DNA of 64,000 nucleotides from Nymphaea colorata (taxonomy: Eukaryota; Streptophyta; Magnoliopsida; Nymphaeales; Nymphaeaceae). Shown here piece after piece: positions 22,961 through 34,153 of this stretch; the stretch's first letter is position 1; the number at the start of each line of letters is the position of its first letter. The position numbers were made by a program, and so were the translations under genes. The notes beneath the pieces are model-generated. The model had not been told where the DNA came from. It ran no database searches and saw only the letters and a program-made list of their open reading frames with translations. The stretch lies in the NCBI RefSeq assembly GCF_008831285.2, contig NC_045145.1, positions 18,678,040-18,742,039 on the forward strand, written 5' to 3'.

Positions 22961-25675
22961 AATTACCAGGCACATCTTTTGACCTTGCTCTTCAATTTCT
23001 TCCAGCTTCTGAAGCAGTTTTATCATTGGAAACCCAGCAGTATTTCGATTCCACGCAGCTCTGTCCATGACTTCAATGCAAGATTATGATTGGAGTTTTG
23101 AGAAAGAGAAAACAGAGGGAACACAGTCTTAACACGACAAGGGGTGGCATCAGGATTCCTTCATTGCAGGGACTGAACTATAGTCTCAAATTTTAACAGA
23201 GCCAAACTTTAAACTATCTTTGAACGTGACCAACATCCACGAATTGTTCATAAACTTCATGCATGGCTGCTACTCTCGCATGTTTTTTCTTTCACAATCA
23301 TGTTCCTAATTACCCTTAGACATATTGGTGGCCATTTCAGACATCACATTAGTTTGTAGGGGGCAATTGTAATTTTCATAGTAAATTGATAATTTTGTTA
23401 TTCAACTAGCAGTAACATAAAAATGTGGTGTTCCTACTTCCCTGTTTATTCTTCCTCTTTCTGCTTCATCATATTTCCTCTTCTTATTCACCATTTTTGT
23501 TGCCTATTTAGTTGTTCGATTTGATCAGTGTGTGCATGCTCAATGGGGACTGCGTTGGAGCTCTAACGACAGGGTTTTCAGTCTTGACGTGCTTCTGATG
23601 CATGGGTTGATAATACAATGAGAAACAGATATTCAACATCCATTATTATTATTATTATTATGTTGGTGTAGATTTTATGTTCGTTGATTGTTTCGTTTGG
23701 TTCACATCTTTTTTGTTTTAAAAGAAAATAAGAACATTGTTAGTGGGGATTAAAAAGCTTTCAGATGTATTGCATATAACCCATCTGATGCACTCTGTAA
23801 TAGCCACCAAGGGTGTTGTTGGCTAGACCTAACTCGGACTTGGTTCATTTGCCTTTTCATTTTCTCACGCTGAAAGGAATTACTGAAGCCAGCCGCCTTC
23901 CGTTCCCTGTGGGTTTCCCGCCATTTTCCATCGATCCGAGAGGGTGAGCGAAAAAAGATAGACCTCGCCGCTCTCTCTCTGCCCCTCTCTCTCCCGTTTG
24001 ATGGGCTGCCAACATACTGGAGAAGGAGGGAAACGTTAGGGCATCGTCTCAGTGCGCAGGGCACGACGGGTTGCTCTCTCTCTCTCTCTCTCCCCTCCCT
24101 GTTCCATTTGAACCAGAAGAAGAGGAAAGAAGGTGAGGAAGAGGTAGGCGACGGCGACGCCAGTGGAATCCGGTTGGAGATTAGGGTGATAGGCTTGGCT
24201 ATTACCCTTCTTTCCTGGGGCGAAAGAAGAGTGTGGTTACCATTGGCTCCAAGCCCGACCATTCTGGTCACCGGAGGTAAGCGCCACGCCGTCTAAGGTC
24301 CCCCAGATACATCTCCTCTGCTTTTTCTTTTTCCCCAGATCACCCGGCAGTCTCAATCGATTTTCTCCTCGTGAATTGATTTGGTTGGTCAGTGAAAGGG
24401 TTACAAGGAGGAATACAACGTCGCAGTGGTTTCTTCTCGTTTATTCATTTCGATGGTGATGCAAGTAACAAACGGGAACAGTGGGGAGACGACGCCTTGG
24501 GACCAGATCTTGCTGGACCCTGGTGCGTTGGTTTATACCTCTCGGTTTCATTTGGTTCCTTTCTTCTTGGTCGTTGTGGTTTTTGTTCATTTGATCAATT
24601 TCTCTGGTAGGAATGGGGACTTACAGTGGTACTTCCTCAGTAAGGAGGTTAAAAATTTCCTCAAAGTGCAACCATAGTCTATCTTTTGTGTGCTTAATCT
24701 GATACTGCTAGACCCAAAAAGGGGAATGAAGAGGAAAAACAATGTTTGAGAGGCAAAAAGTCACTTATTTCACGGTTTTGGACGGGAGAAACATCCTTCT
24801 TAAAGACTTGAATAGATGAATGAGCTTTGCTAGTAGAATCTTAATTTTTCAAATCGTCCTCAGTTTAAGTATTACATGATCTTTTACTTGTATAGGCTTC
24901 ACACTGAAGAGCTTTTGTCATTTGTGTTATGGATCCCTGGGCATTTATTGTGTGAAAAGTTTTCAGAATATTTATATATTTGCCATATATTTATGTATAT
25001 TAGCATTTAAAAGATGATGAACTTCTACCATTGGCAAGAACAAAGTTACAGCCGAAATTTTTCCGAAACGTATTTTGCGTTTCTATCTCATGTTATTTTT
25101 TTTTCCACAACCAAACTGCTTCTTTTCATGATTCCTGGTTTTGACACCATATACCTGAGTGTGCTCTTGTGTGACTGCTTAACAGTTCCATTGCAGACAG
25201 TTGTAGGCATGAGCTTGCTGAAAGTTATATGCATGAGCAAGTCGATTAATTCCAACAACTCCTGTTCTAGTTCAACTTGCACTGATTGCTTTTCATACAA
25301 CTTTTATTATGCAGCTCCTGTTTTTAGAACATGTAATTTTGAACTGCTTTGTGTAGTTTCTTCTGAAGAGCAAATAGCGTTCTTAAATTCATCAGAAAAG
25401 TGATTGTTTAAGTTGAAGCAGGTAAATGCTGAAATCAGTCGTGAATTGAAGCCAAGCCACTTAGTTACAACGGTAAGTTTTTTTGGCTGTTGAATTTTAT
25501 TTTTTCTTCATCAAACATAGTTAGAAATTTCGTGAATTTTGTTTCTTGTCCATGAAACACTGGTTAAAGATACATGGCCTTTATTTTTTTCTCTTTTATT
25601 CTTTTCAGGGAATTATTTCTAGATAAAAAAAACCTCATGAATTTTTATCTGTGACCATCAAACGAGACCTTTGTG
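22961..25675. other. Spacer and upstream region of DPB2
   Basis: At 23870-24300 a GC-richer segment with a (TC)n run (about 24073-24093) looks like a promoter or leader. Exon-like pieces follow: an open frame from an ATG at 24450 (MVMQVTNGNSGETTPWDQIL..) and a short block at 25423-25472 bounded by gaagcag and acg/gtaagt. I recognise no protein in them. They could be untranslated or coding exons of an unknown upstream transcript, or leader exons of DPB2. Confidence 0.3.
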
Positions 25676-25710
25676 AGAAGAAGAAGAAGAAGAAGAAGAA
25701 GAAGAAGAAG
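25676..25710 (+). repeat. (GAA)n microsatellite in the presumed DPB2 leader
   Basis: About 11 GAA/AGA triplets end about 37 bp before the DPB2 start codon at 25747. Confidence 0.85.
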
Positions 25711-25746
25711 GTCAAGGCTACCTAGAAAGGTAAAGGAAGGGGGCCA

Positions 25747-28700
25747 ATGAACAAAATGGGTGCGGTGACCCTGAAAACAATCCAGCGGAAGTGCAAGTTG
25801 AAGGGATTAATCCTAACCCTTGATGCCATGAACGAGGTCCTCACCTTCGTCAATCGCCATGACGATGAAGATGAAGCCCTCGACTTCCTCCTCGATGAGG
25901 TCGTCAAGGAGTCACGTAATCCCCCCTTCCCCTTCTTCGCTTCTCTTTTACCTTCTTTCCTTCTTCTTTAGTCGTACTGCCCTTCTTGTTATGTTTATCA
26001 GCACAATACCTAACCTTTTTTTTTCCTTCTGTTGGTGAACTATGACTAGTTAAATCATCGGTTCTAAACAAGGAGACGGTTCATAGGGTCATTAATTTGC
26101 TGTTAGAGGCGGAGGTTGCCGTTGATTCAGTCGTGAGCTCCCGGAATCCTTTGGCCTTACGCATAATCGATGCTTTCAACATTCCCAAATTCTGCTACGA
26201 CCCGATAAAGAAATTGTTTTACCAGTGTGTTCATTAGTTCCCCTTTTCCCCCTTTTGTGTTTCTTTTTTCCTCCTCCTCCTCTGTTTGCTCATTTCTTGG
26301 TTCACACTTTATGCAACCATAGGCATAAAGGAGATCTTTCGATCCATGGGGATCCGTCTGCAAAAGCTTCCCTATATAGGGACAGGTTTCAATTGTTGTA
26401 TCAGAGGCTCTGTCGCGATCGCCACTTCTCTAAACGTGCATTTCAAACTGACCTATGCGACTCTGAAGGACCGAGTTCTGAGGTTGAGGATTAGACACAT
26501 TTTCCTTCTTACTTGGATTTTGAGTTTGTGAATGTTAGCTTCATCTTATGGCTCATTCGTTTGTGTAGATAACTCCAATCCAGTCGCTCATAGGATGCAC
26601 CGGTAGACGCTGGATCATGGGTGTAATTTCTCAATTGGAGGACGGTCATTTCTTCTTGGAAGATTTGACTGCAGCTGTGGAAGTCGACTTGTCCAGTGCA
26701 ATATCCTTGACGCTGTCCTCATAGTCTTTTAGCTCATGGATTTGCTTGTTTTCTACTAGACTGCAAATTGCCCTTGGAAGCCATGTCATAGTCCACCATT
26801 CTCTAGCTTGGATTCTTATTTTTTATATGAATGAACATTGTCCTTCACTTGATACACAAACACATGTTCCGTGAAAATATTGTATTGAATCTTTCTCTCT
26901 TTTTTTGATTAGAAGCTGTCATGGAGTCATCATCAATCAATGTTTAACAAATCTGCTTGATGTGGCTTCTAATAGTACTTTGCTTTTATCCGGTGAGTCC
27001 TGATACGGTAACATATATCCTTGATTGGTTGTAGCCTGGTCTTCAACTGATCAAATAAATGGATAAATGTATTCACTTTTTTCACTGCATTTTTGATGAG
27101 AGCTTGGATTTCATGTGGTTAAGTTACTAGAATGTGGTTTTCCCATTTGCATTAAAAAAGGGGACTCCATTTTATACATTGCAAACTTGGGAGCCTGTGT
27201 GATATCAATGTCAGATTGATTTCAAGTGACTGTTTATCTTAATATCAAACACAAGATTACGTCTGGATTCTTTGTGGAGAACACCATAATTGTGGCAGAA
27301 GGCGAGCTGCTTCCGAGTGGTATATTTCAGGTCTGCATTTTTTAGTATTATTTTTCACCAAACGCCATTCTACATGCTATCTTTATTTGATGAGTCTGCT
27401 TGAATATAACTTGTTTTCTAGTTTGTCATGATCTTTCATAGTACGTTCAGTGGGGTGCTGTTTGACTTTACATTCATTGTACTCTCCCTTTCTCCCTCTT
27501 TACGCATGCTTTCCTATTTCTTTATGCACAAATTGAATGGTAATTTTTGGTGAACTTTAGTAGTATATCTGATACAAAAAAAGAAGTCATTTATGTAATT
27601 TTCCAAGAAATTGAACTAATATTCTTGCATATATTTAAAAGCTCTTGAGTTTAGGTGAAGGACTGACTCTCCCTACATTTGATATAAGTAGAGGCTGCGA
27701 TGTTGATAACTCCTCTTTCTATGTGCAAAAACCCTGTGTGCGTAGTACTTGTAAGCAGTCCTATTTAAATTTTTGAGAAAGTTGAAATGAATATGTACGT
27801 TGAAACCTTTTTTTAGGGAATGGAAACAAAAACTGAGGCAGGTTGGTATTAGTTGGCACTTTGGTGAGTTTGAGCCTTGCTGCTATGTCACATGAATTCT
27901 TCAAAAAGGGAGCTGCATCCACATTGATGCGACTAGGGTGCGGGTTACTGTCCTACGGATAAGGGTGCGGCTCCACCATGCACCTGGGCATAGTCAATAC
28001 TTGTCGAGTACTGCTGACTGCACCTGCTCTTGTTCTCTTCCCCTCCCTCTTTATTTCTTTCTTTTTCCTTTTCTCTGTTTCTCCTTTTCTTTTCCTTTCT
28101 TTTTTTCCTTTCTTTTTTTTCCTTTTTTCTCTCTCTTTTTCTTTGTCTTGTCCTTTAAAAAGGTTGATAACGTCTAGTTGTCCTTTCTTAAGGGGCCGTT
28201 TGATGCCCTGGAAATCCACTGTAGCAGTGGAAAAAAATTTGAAAATTTGAAAATTTTTCCTTCTCATCAAACTTAGAATTTTTTTTTTTACCGTTAAAAG
28301 TGGAAACGGCAAAATATTTCTGGAAAAATTTTTCCAGCCAGAGGGATGGAAAAATTTTTCAGGAAATATTTTTGTGACCGTTGGAGGAGGAAGGAGGGAG
28401 GAGGAGCGCAGAGGAGGAAGGGAAGGAAGGAGGGAGGAGGAGGAGGAAGGGAAGGATGGAGGAGAAAGAAGGGGAGGAGGGCACGGTGAGGAGGGAAGGA
28501 GAAGAGGGCACAGCGAGGAGGGAAGGAGAAGAGGGAAAGAAGGGAGAGGGGAAGAGGGCACGAGGAGGGAAGGGGAAGAGGGCACGAGGAGGGAAGGGGA
28601 AGAGGGGAAGAAGGGGAAGTAGGGGAGGAGGGCACGAGGAGGGAAGGAGAAGAGGGGAAGAGGGGAAGAAGGGGAAGAGGGGAAGAAGGGGAGGAGGGCA

Positions 28701-31700
28701 CGCGAGGGGAAGAGGGGAAGAAGGGGAGGAGGGCACGCCGCACGCGAGGGGAAGGGGAAGGGGAAGAGGGGAAGAAGGGGAAGAGGGAGAAGAGGGGAAG
28801 AGGGGAAGAAGGGAAGGAGGGCACGCGAGGGGAAGGAGAAGAGGGGAAGAAGGGGAAGAGGGAGAAGAGGGGAAGAAGGGGAGGATGGCACGAGGAGGGA
28901 AGGAGAAGAGGGGAAGAAGGGAAAGAGGGAGAAGAGGGGAAGAGGGGAAGAAGGGAAAGAGGGAGAAGAGGGGAAGAGGGGAAGAAGGGAAAGAGGGAGA
29001 AGAGGGGAAGAAGGGGAGGAGGGCACGCAAGGGGAAGGAGAAGAGGGGAAGAAGGGGAAGAAGGGGAAGAGGGAGAAGAGGGGAAGAAGGGCACGCCAGG
29101 GCACCTCCCCACGTCCCCCGCCGCCGCCGATGGCACCGCCCCCACCGCCGCCGATGGCACCGCCTGACGCCTCTTCCCCAAAATCCTCCCTCCTTCCTTT
29201 CCCTTCCCTTCTTCCTCCTCCTTCCCTTCCCTTCCCTTCCCTTCTTCCTCCTCCTCCCTTCTCTTCCCTTCTTCCTCCTTCCCTTCCCTTCCCTTCCCTT
29301 CTTCCTCCTCCTCCTCCTCCTTCCCTTCCCTTCCCTTTCCTTCCCTTCTTCCATTTCTACCAAACGACGAAATTTCTTTCCGGAAAAATATTTCTTACTT
29401 AACAAACACAAGCTTGTTTTGGAAATATGGAAATTTTTTTCTTATTTCTCAATTCCAGAAATATATTTCTGGAAATTTTTTTCCGTTTCCATGGTTTCCA
29501 GCCATCAAACGGCCCCTAAAGGATGACCAGCCTGTCATCCTGTTTAAAGGACGACAACGGTTGTCAAGTCTGTTATGCACCTTTGTTATAAATTTAGTAA
29601 ACTATGATTAGCTTCTTGGGAGCAACATTTGGAAAATCCTGGTGGCTTTTATTCACGTCTTCCTTAAATGTGTGGATTGAAAGTTTAAACATTGTAAATT
29701 TGGAAGTGGCTTTAGAGCAGTCTTGTATCTAAGATTTTGAAAAGTTTGGACAACAATCTCCTTGGTTGCAAGGTTGGTCACGTGTACAAACTACATGACA
29801 AGTTCAAAACTGAAATCGATAAATCCCTCGTTTAGCAGATGATTGCACACATAGTTTTACCAAGGTCTGTGACAAAAAAATCAAGAATGAAATAGATGCC
29901 TTTTCTTCAATTTTGAATTGCCTCTGCTGAATTTTTGAAAATTTGTTGTTCTTAGAAGATAGTTTAGCATGAAATTCTTGGTGTACCTATATGTTTGGTA
30001 TTCCTATTATTAATTTTTTCTAGATAGAAGTCTCAATTGTCGTTATTGATGCATTTCTATGAAATTGTGATGCTCTGTCAATTAGATTTTGTAAATTTAT
30101 TTTTTAGTGTGCTTGTTCATGTTTATCTACACGTTTGAATTTTGTTGAGCTCTTTACTTTTGTAACATGCCTGTATTAAGAGGAAAAGGGTTGGGGAGGG
30201 GGAACTTTGCCCCAGGTTCAACGACTTGTACATCATTGCTACACATATTTGGTTATTTTCAAAAATCAATGCAGGAGACTAAATGAGCTGAGACTCTTCA
30301 ACTGATTCATGCAATCTGTTGGCTTGAGGAGATCATCACAGTTCTTAAGTTGCTTAGTTATTGACATCCTTGGGTGCATATATACATGGTGTTGGCGACT
30401 GTTTTATCTGATTAATTCCTAAATTTCTTAGACCTGTTTTTGTTTCTTTCGCCACTATGAGAAAGGAACCTTAATGGTTGTGGGCTTTTTCAGGTGCGTG
30501 CATGTGGGTTTCCACCTTTGGAAGACAGAAATACCTCTCTTTCATTACTTGCAGCGCTTGATTTTTTTGGTGCTGGTAGCATTTCACAAGAAGAAAATGT
30601 ATCCTGCACTCATGCTTCTTTAGATTTTTGCTCATGGAAATTCATGTCTGTGTTTTTGTATGGTGCAATGCATGTATTTGTGCAGTTTTATATGTGCATG
30701 CTTGTTTTCCTATATTTCTTTATAGATTAAACTTGCTGAGCTGGAGAAAAATGCATTCAATGACATGTTCGTCATTTTGTCTGATGTCTGGCTTGATTCC
30801 CAGGAGGTAATATTTTAGTAATGCAAATCGGCTAGGGGTTATGAAAATTCATGTATGCTAAGACCCAATCTTGTTGCTTTTCCTGTAGTGAAGACTTTGG
30901 AAAAGTTAGCTGCAGTATTTGATGGTTATGAAAATGTGGAGGTGGTGCCATCTTTGTTTGTTTTAATGGGGAATTTCTGCTCTCGTCCATGTAACCTTGC
31001 GTTCCATTCATTTTCGAGTTTGAGGTGAGTGTTGGCTCAAACTTAAATTTCCAATATATGAATATGAGGTATAGTTACAAACAAAACACGGTTTTAATTT
31101 TTTCTCCACTTTTGAAGATTGCAGTTTGGGAAGCTTGGAGAAATGATTAAGGCTCATCCACGATTAATGGAAGGGAGTCGATTTCTATTTATTCCGGGTC
31201 CCAGTGATGCAGGTCATACTTACATTATCCTGTGAACTTCTTGGGTTTGGGTTTCAGCAACTTGCTTTCTCTAATGCATTTGATCTTCTATTTTTATTAA
31301 CTTCATTCATTATTGTACACTCTTAGGCTTTCATAGGATCGCTCAGAAGAAATCAAGTGACAGATTCTTAGTTATAGACTTGCAAATGAGGTTCCGTGCA
31401 TCATTTTTTGGCTAAAAGAGTTATTGTTTTGGATTTACAGGTCCTTCAACTGCCCTTCCTAGGTGTGCCTTACCCAAATATCTAACTGAAGAGCTCCTAA
31501 AGCATGTACCGGATGCAGTCTTCTTGAGTAACCCTTGCAGGTAACTTTTTGCATTTGATGTGACACGAAGCATGCTGGAAGATTATTGAAGTATTGAACT
31601 TAGTAGTCAAAACATGCCTTTGTGTCGGCCTAGGTGCTCTTATGGCCTAGGTGCTCTTATGCCCTAGGCACACATTTTCCACTAGGCTGTGCCACCTAGG

Positions 31701-33295
31701 TGCCTAAGAATTTTTTTCCCTTTTTTCTCCATCTAATTTTACTTTTTTCATTCTTGTTCTTTTGTTTTTTTACCGTAGTTTACTTTTTTTTTTTCCTTTT
31801 CATTCTTCATCTTCTTCCTTGTTATATTTTTGCCTTTCATATACTGTTGTCTACCTTCCTTGGCTTGCTTGGTGGGCCACGGCCGAGTCCCATCTAGTAC
31901 TTTTGACTACTAAAGTAATGAAGTACAAAGGCCTTGTGATAGTAGACAAACTATTGGATGAATGACACGTATTTGCTACGGATGTTTACATAAGAAATAT
32001 CTACTCTTAAAGGTGAAATGGATATTCGGTTCAGTTGATGACACAAATCACAAGTGAATTTAGGTTAAGCAGTGAAGGCTGAAAAGAAATATAAAAAAAG
32101 TTAAATCATGTTGACTGTATCTGCTGTCCAAGTGTTCCAATTTTTTTAGCATATCATCTGTGTGGATAAGCATGCTAAGAAAAATGTCTCTGTTGTTATA
32201 GCTGAAGCATAATGCAGATTATTATGCAGCTTGTGGGTGTGGTTTCATTCTCAGGACTGTCCTGGAGAACTTGTAATACAAATTTCACCTCTATAGCTTG
32301 GCTTTTGATGCGGATCATGAAATTTGTGCGCTTTGGCCGTCATAATGTGGCCACTGCAAAGAGGTGACAGAAGTAGCAGGTTAAACCAGAGCTGTAAAGT
32401 TTCTTTCCCAGAAAGTTGTTAATATCTTACTGAAAAAGGCAATACTGAATTTAGTGCACAACCAACGACTTCTTTCTATATCTCTTCCCACTTGGGTTCT
32501 CATTTGATGTTCTTTTCCATATAAGCTTGTTTCTTATGTTAGATGTAGATTATATTATGAAGCCTCTAATAAGGCCTGCATGTTCGCTTGGAATGATGCT
32601 CCGATCATAATGCATGGTGATTGGATAATTTGGATTGATGGGGGACCAATGCTTTCTTGAAAATGACATTTTTCTCCAATTGCCTTTGTGGTTTTTCGTC
32701 TGCTGTTTTTTTCCTTTCTTGTTTCCAGGTTGATATCTTCAGTTTTTTACTGCAGGATAAAGTTTTACACGCAGGAAATTGTGTTTTTTCGGCATGATCT
32801 ACTGTACAGAATGCGTCGATCTTGCCTTATTCCTCCTACAAAGGATGAGACAGATGATCCTTTTGAGCATGTAAAGTTTCCTTCTGTTGTAGTTGAAATA
32901 TTATTTCCTAGACACAAACTCTAATGAAAGCATCTTTGTTTGATGCAGCTTGTTGCTACCATTTCTCATCAAAGTCATCTCTGCCCTTTGCCACTGACTG
33001 TTCAACCAATAATTTGGAACTATGACCACTGTCTCCGCTTGTACCCTACACCGCATACGGTAATATTGTAGTATTGTGCTTTCACTGTTTAACGCGATTC
33101 TTTTGTGTTTTGCTTTATCTTATTGCCTCTTTATCTTGTTTGTCGCCAATGCAGATAGTATTAGGTGATCGGAGTGACCAGAAGATGTTCAAGTATATGG
33201 GCACTACTTGCTTCAATCCAGGATCGTTTTCTAATGACAGTACATTTGTTGCCTATCGGCCTTGCACTCAGGAAGTTGAGCTTTCGTCCTTATAG
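25747..33295 (+). CDS. DPB2: DNA polymerase epsilon subunit B (DPB2/POLE2), 13 exons, 530 aa
   Basis: Second subunit of the leading-strand replicative polymerase epsilon, nuclear, essential for origin firing. Exons: 25747-25915, 26050-26224, 26323-26482, 26569-26700, 27253-27330, 30494-30598, 30726-30806, 30894-31024, 31118-31212, 31441-31540, 32756-32870, 32949-33059, 33155-33295 (TAG). All phases join without a break. The protein has the N-terminal helical domain ([11 protein letters not shown]..), the [22 protein letters not shown]-fold region, and the inactive phosphoesterase domain with [62 protein letters not shown] and the terminus [16 protein letters not shown]. Length matches Arabidopsis DPB2 (about 526). 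Intron 4 is AT-AC. Exon 8 must use the second of two close acceptor AGs (tgtag/tgaag) to keep frame. Introns 5 (3163 bp) and 10 (1215 bp) are swollen by repeats. Gene intact. Confidence 0.95.
26701..27252 (+). other. DPB2: U12-type AT-AC intron (DPB2 intron 4)
   Basis: Exon 4 ends at GCA and the intron opens ATATCCTT, the exact minor-spliceosome 5' splice consensus. It closes CAAACAC before AAG ATT ACG. A branch-like TATCTTAAT lies with its branch A 10 nt before the 3' end, the short spacing required by U12 introns. Only this boundary gives the conserved join DLSSA-KITSGFF. No GT-AG alternative preserves the frame. Confidence 0.88.
28192..29516. mobile_element. PIF/Harbinger-like non-autonomous fold-back element in DPB2 intron 5
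   Basis: Terminal inverted repeats GGGGCCGTTTGATG (28192-28205) and CATCAAACGGCCCC (29503-29516) are flanked by TAA on both sides (28189-28191 and 29517-29519). TTA/TAA 3-bp duplications suit Tourist/Harbinger-type elements. The subterminal parts (gaaaaatttttc.., ggaaatattt..) also pair with each other. The centre is purine-rich on the left (28376-29098) and pyrimidine-rich on the right (about 29180-29345), so the whole can fold back. There is no transposase. A similar short repeat also flanks the element (GTCCTTTAAA.AGG.TGA at about 28150 and its complement at about 29548), so the true unit may be slightly larger. Confidence 0.7.
28376..29098 (+). repeat. Polypurine minisatellite
   Basis: About 720 bp made of variants of GAGGGGAAGAAGGGGAAGAGG, GAGGGAGAAGA and GGGCACG(A/C)GAGG. 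The + strand is nearly all purine apart from GGGCACG spacers. Long open frames on both strands here are by-products of the biased composition, not genes. Confidence 0.9.
29765..29935 (+). repeat. Intronic segment shared with the FAR-array spacers
   Basis: Words such as tcac.tgtacaaacta, 'caagttcaaaa', 'taaatccctc.tt.agc', 'gatgattgca.acatagtt' and 'aagaatgaaatagatgcc' recur in the same order at about 41240-41400 and (shortened) 57665-57795. This is either a dispersed repeat or a piece of DPB2 intron 5 copied into the array. Confidence 0.7.
31615..31960 (+). repeat. Dispersed repeat in DPB2 intron 10
   Basis: Begins with two direct copies of GCCTAGGTGCTCTTATG, then a T-rich stretch, then 'acttttgactactaaagtaatgaa'. 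The T-rich plus 'ttgactactRaagYaatgaa' part recurs at about 40230-40435 and 56610-56830 in the FAR-array spacers. Confidence 0.55.
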
Positions 33296-33499
33296 TGTCA
33301 CTCAGTTTCTATGATCATGACGGCAAGATATGTAGGTGTTGGATCCAGCCGACTTGATACCCGATGCCTGCATTATGGGCGTCTGAAGAGAACTCAAGAG
33401 GAGGTGGTGCCCACGCCTTGCGGGTGGTCGGTGGTGCAATTGCTTCCACTAGTTCCAGTTCATCTGTCAAAGGTTGTGTATCATTATGCATTTGAAAGA

Positions 33500-34077
33500 A
33501 ATTTTCTTGTGCTGTGAGTGTTTGTCTTATTTATAACGATAATCAATAACACTAAAATGTGGAACAGAGGTGGTTAAAATCCAGTCTCCTTTAGAGCAGC
33601 ATTTCCTCCGTAGGATCCGATTTGATCGATGATAACAAGGGAGGCGTTTACCTTTTTCATTCCCTTGAGTTGACGCTTGTGTGAGAGATAATGGCGTACC
33701 ATATCTAATTACTGGTGTTATATGTGTCCTCTCAAATTCAACATTTCCAAACGCAAGAAAGAACATACGGATATTTAATTTGCACAAACGATGTCCCTGC
33801 TGGTGTGCAGTAGAAAGATTCATTTTTATGGTGTTATTCGACGTCGTCAAAATGGCCCTATGGAATCAGCGATTCAAAATTTGAGATTGAACAAAACCCT
33901 TTTTATTTCATAACTAGAAGCAGCAAAACTGTTGATCCCATGAAGCACAACATTTAGCAAGCATTACAATGGTATACGACCGACGCGTGAAAGAGTAAAG
34001 ATGCAATTTAGTTGCACTGGTAACATAGGCTTCTAAATCGCATGGTTTCTTAACGAAACCAGACATGGTAAATAAAG

Positions 34078-34136
<59 letters not shown>

Positions 34137-34153
34137 GTTGTGAAATATTTTGC
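33500..34153 (-). repeat. 3' flank of FAR-A, homologous to flanks of FAR-B and FAR-C
   Basis: From just after the DPB2 stop, the sequence matches 42055-42230 and 59364-59525 (gtttgtcttattta.., 'gatcaata', 'ccagtctcc', 'gatcgatgataacaa'), then jumps to the block matching 53745-54230 and 60665-61106 (gagataatggcg.., 'gtgtcctctcaaattcaac'). It therefore marks the left limit of the duplicated FAR unit, with an internal loss of about 1 kb relative to FAR-C. A (TA)n tract occupies 34082-34133. Confidence 0.75.
34082..34133. repeat. (TA)n microsatellite just after the FAR-A stop codon
   Basis: About 52 bp of alternating TA, 20 bp beyond the stop codon at 34154-34156 (minus strand), so probably in the 3' UTR. 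FAR-B has an even longer tract at the same place; FAR-C has only a few repeats. Confidence 0.9.

Noticed and set aside
25655-25672. CCATCAAACGAGACC as a Harbinger-like terminus
   Set aside because: Only a partial match to the element ends, with no partner end or target duplication nearby.
27953-29526. Long open frames (about 300-380 codons) on both strands inside DPB2 intron 5
   Set aside because: They are products of a purine/pyrimidine-biased minisatellite (Gly-Glu-Arg or Ser-Pro-Phe-Leu runs), overlap each other on both strands and lie within an intron.
30599-30606. GTATCC donors in FAR-A introns 5 and 7 as further U12 introns
   Set aside because: Those introns lack a TTCCTTRAY-like branch close to the acceptor; FAR-A intron 7 has an ordinary TTTGATC-type branch instead. 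Noted here as the control for the DPB2 intron 6 claim.
30885-30893. First acceptor (CTGTAG) for DPB2 exon 8
   Set aside because: It shifts the frame. The second AG five bases later (TGAAG) gives WLDSQE-TLEKL, matching the family spacing.
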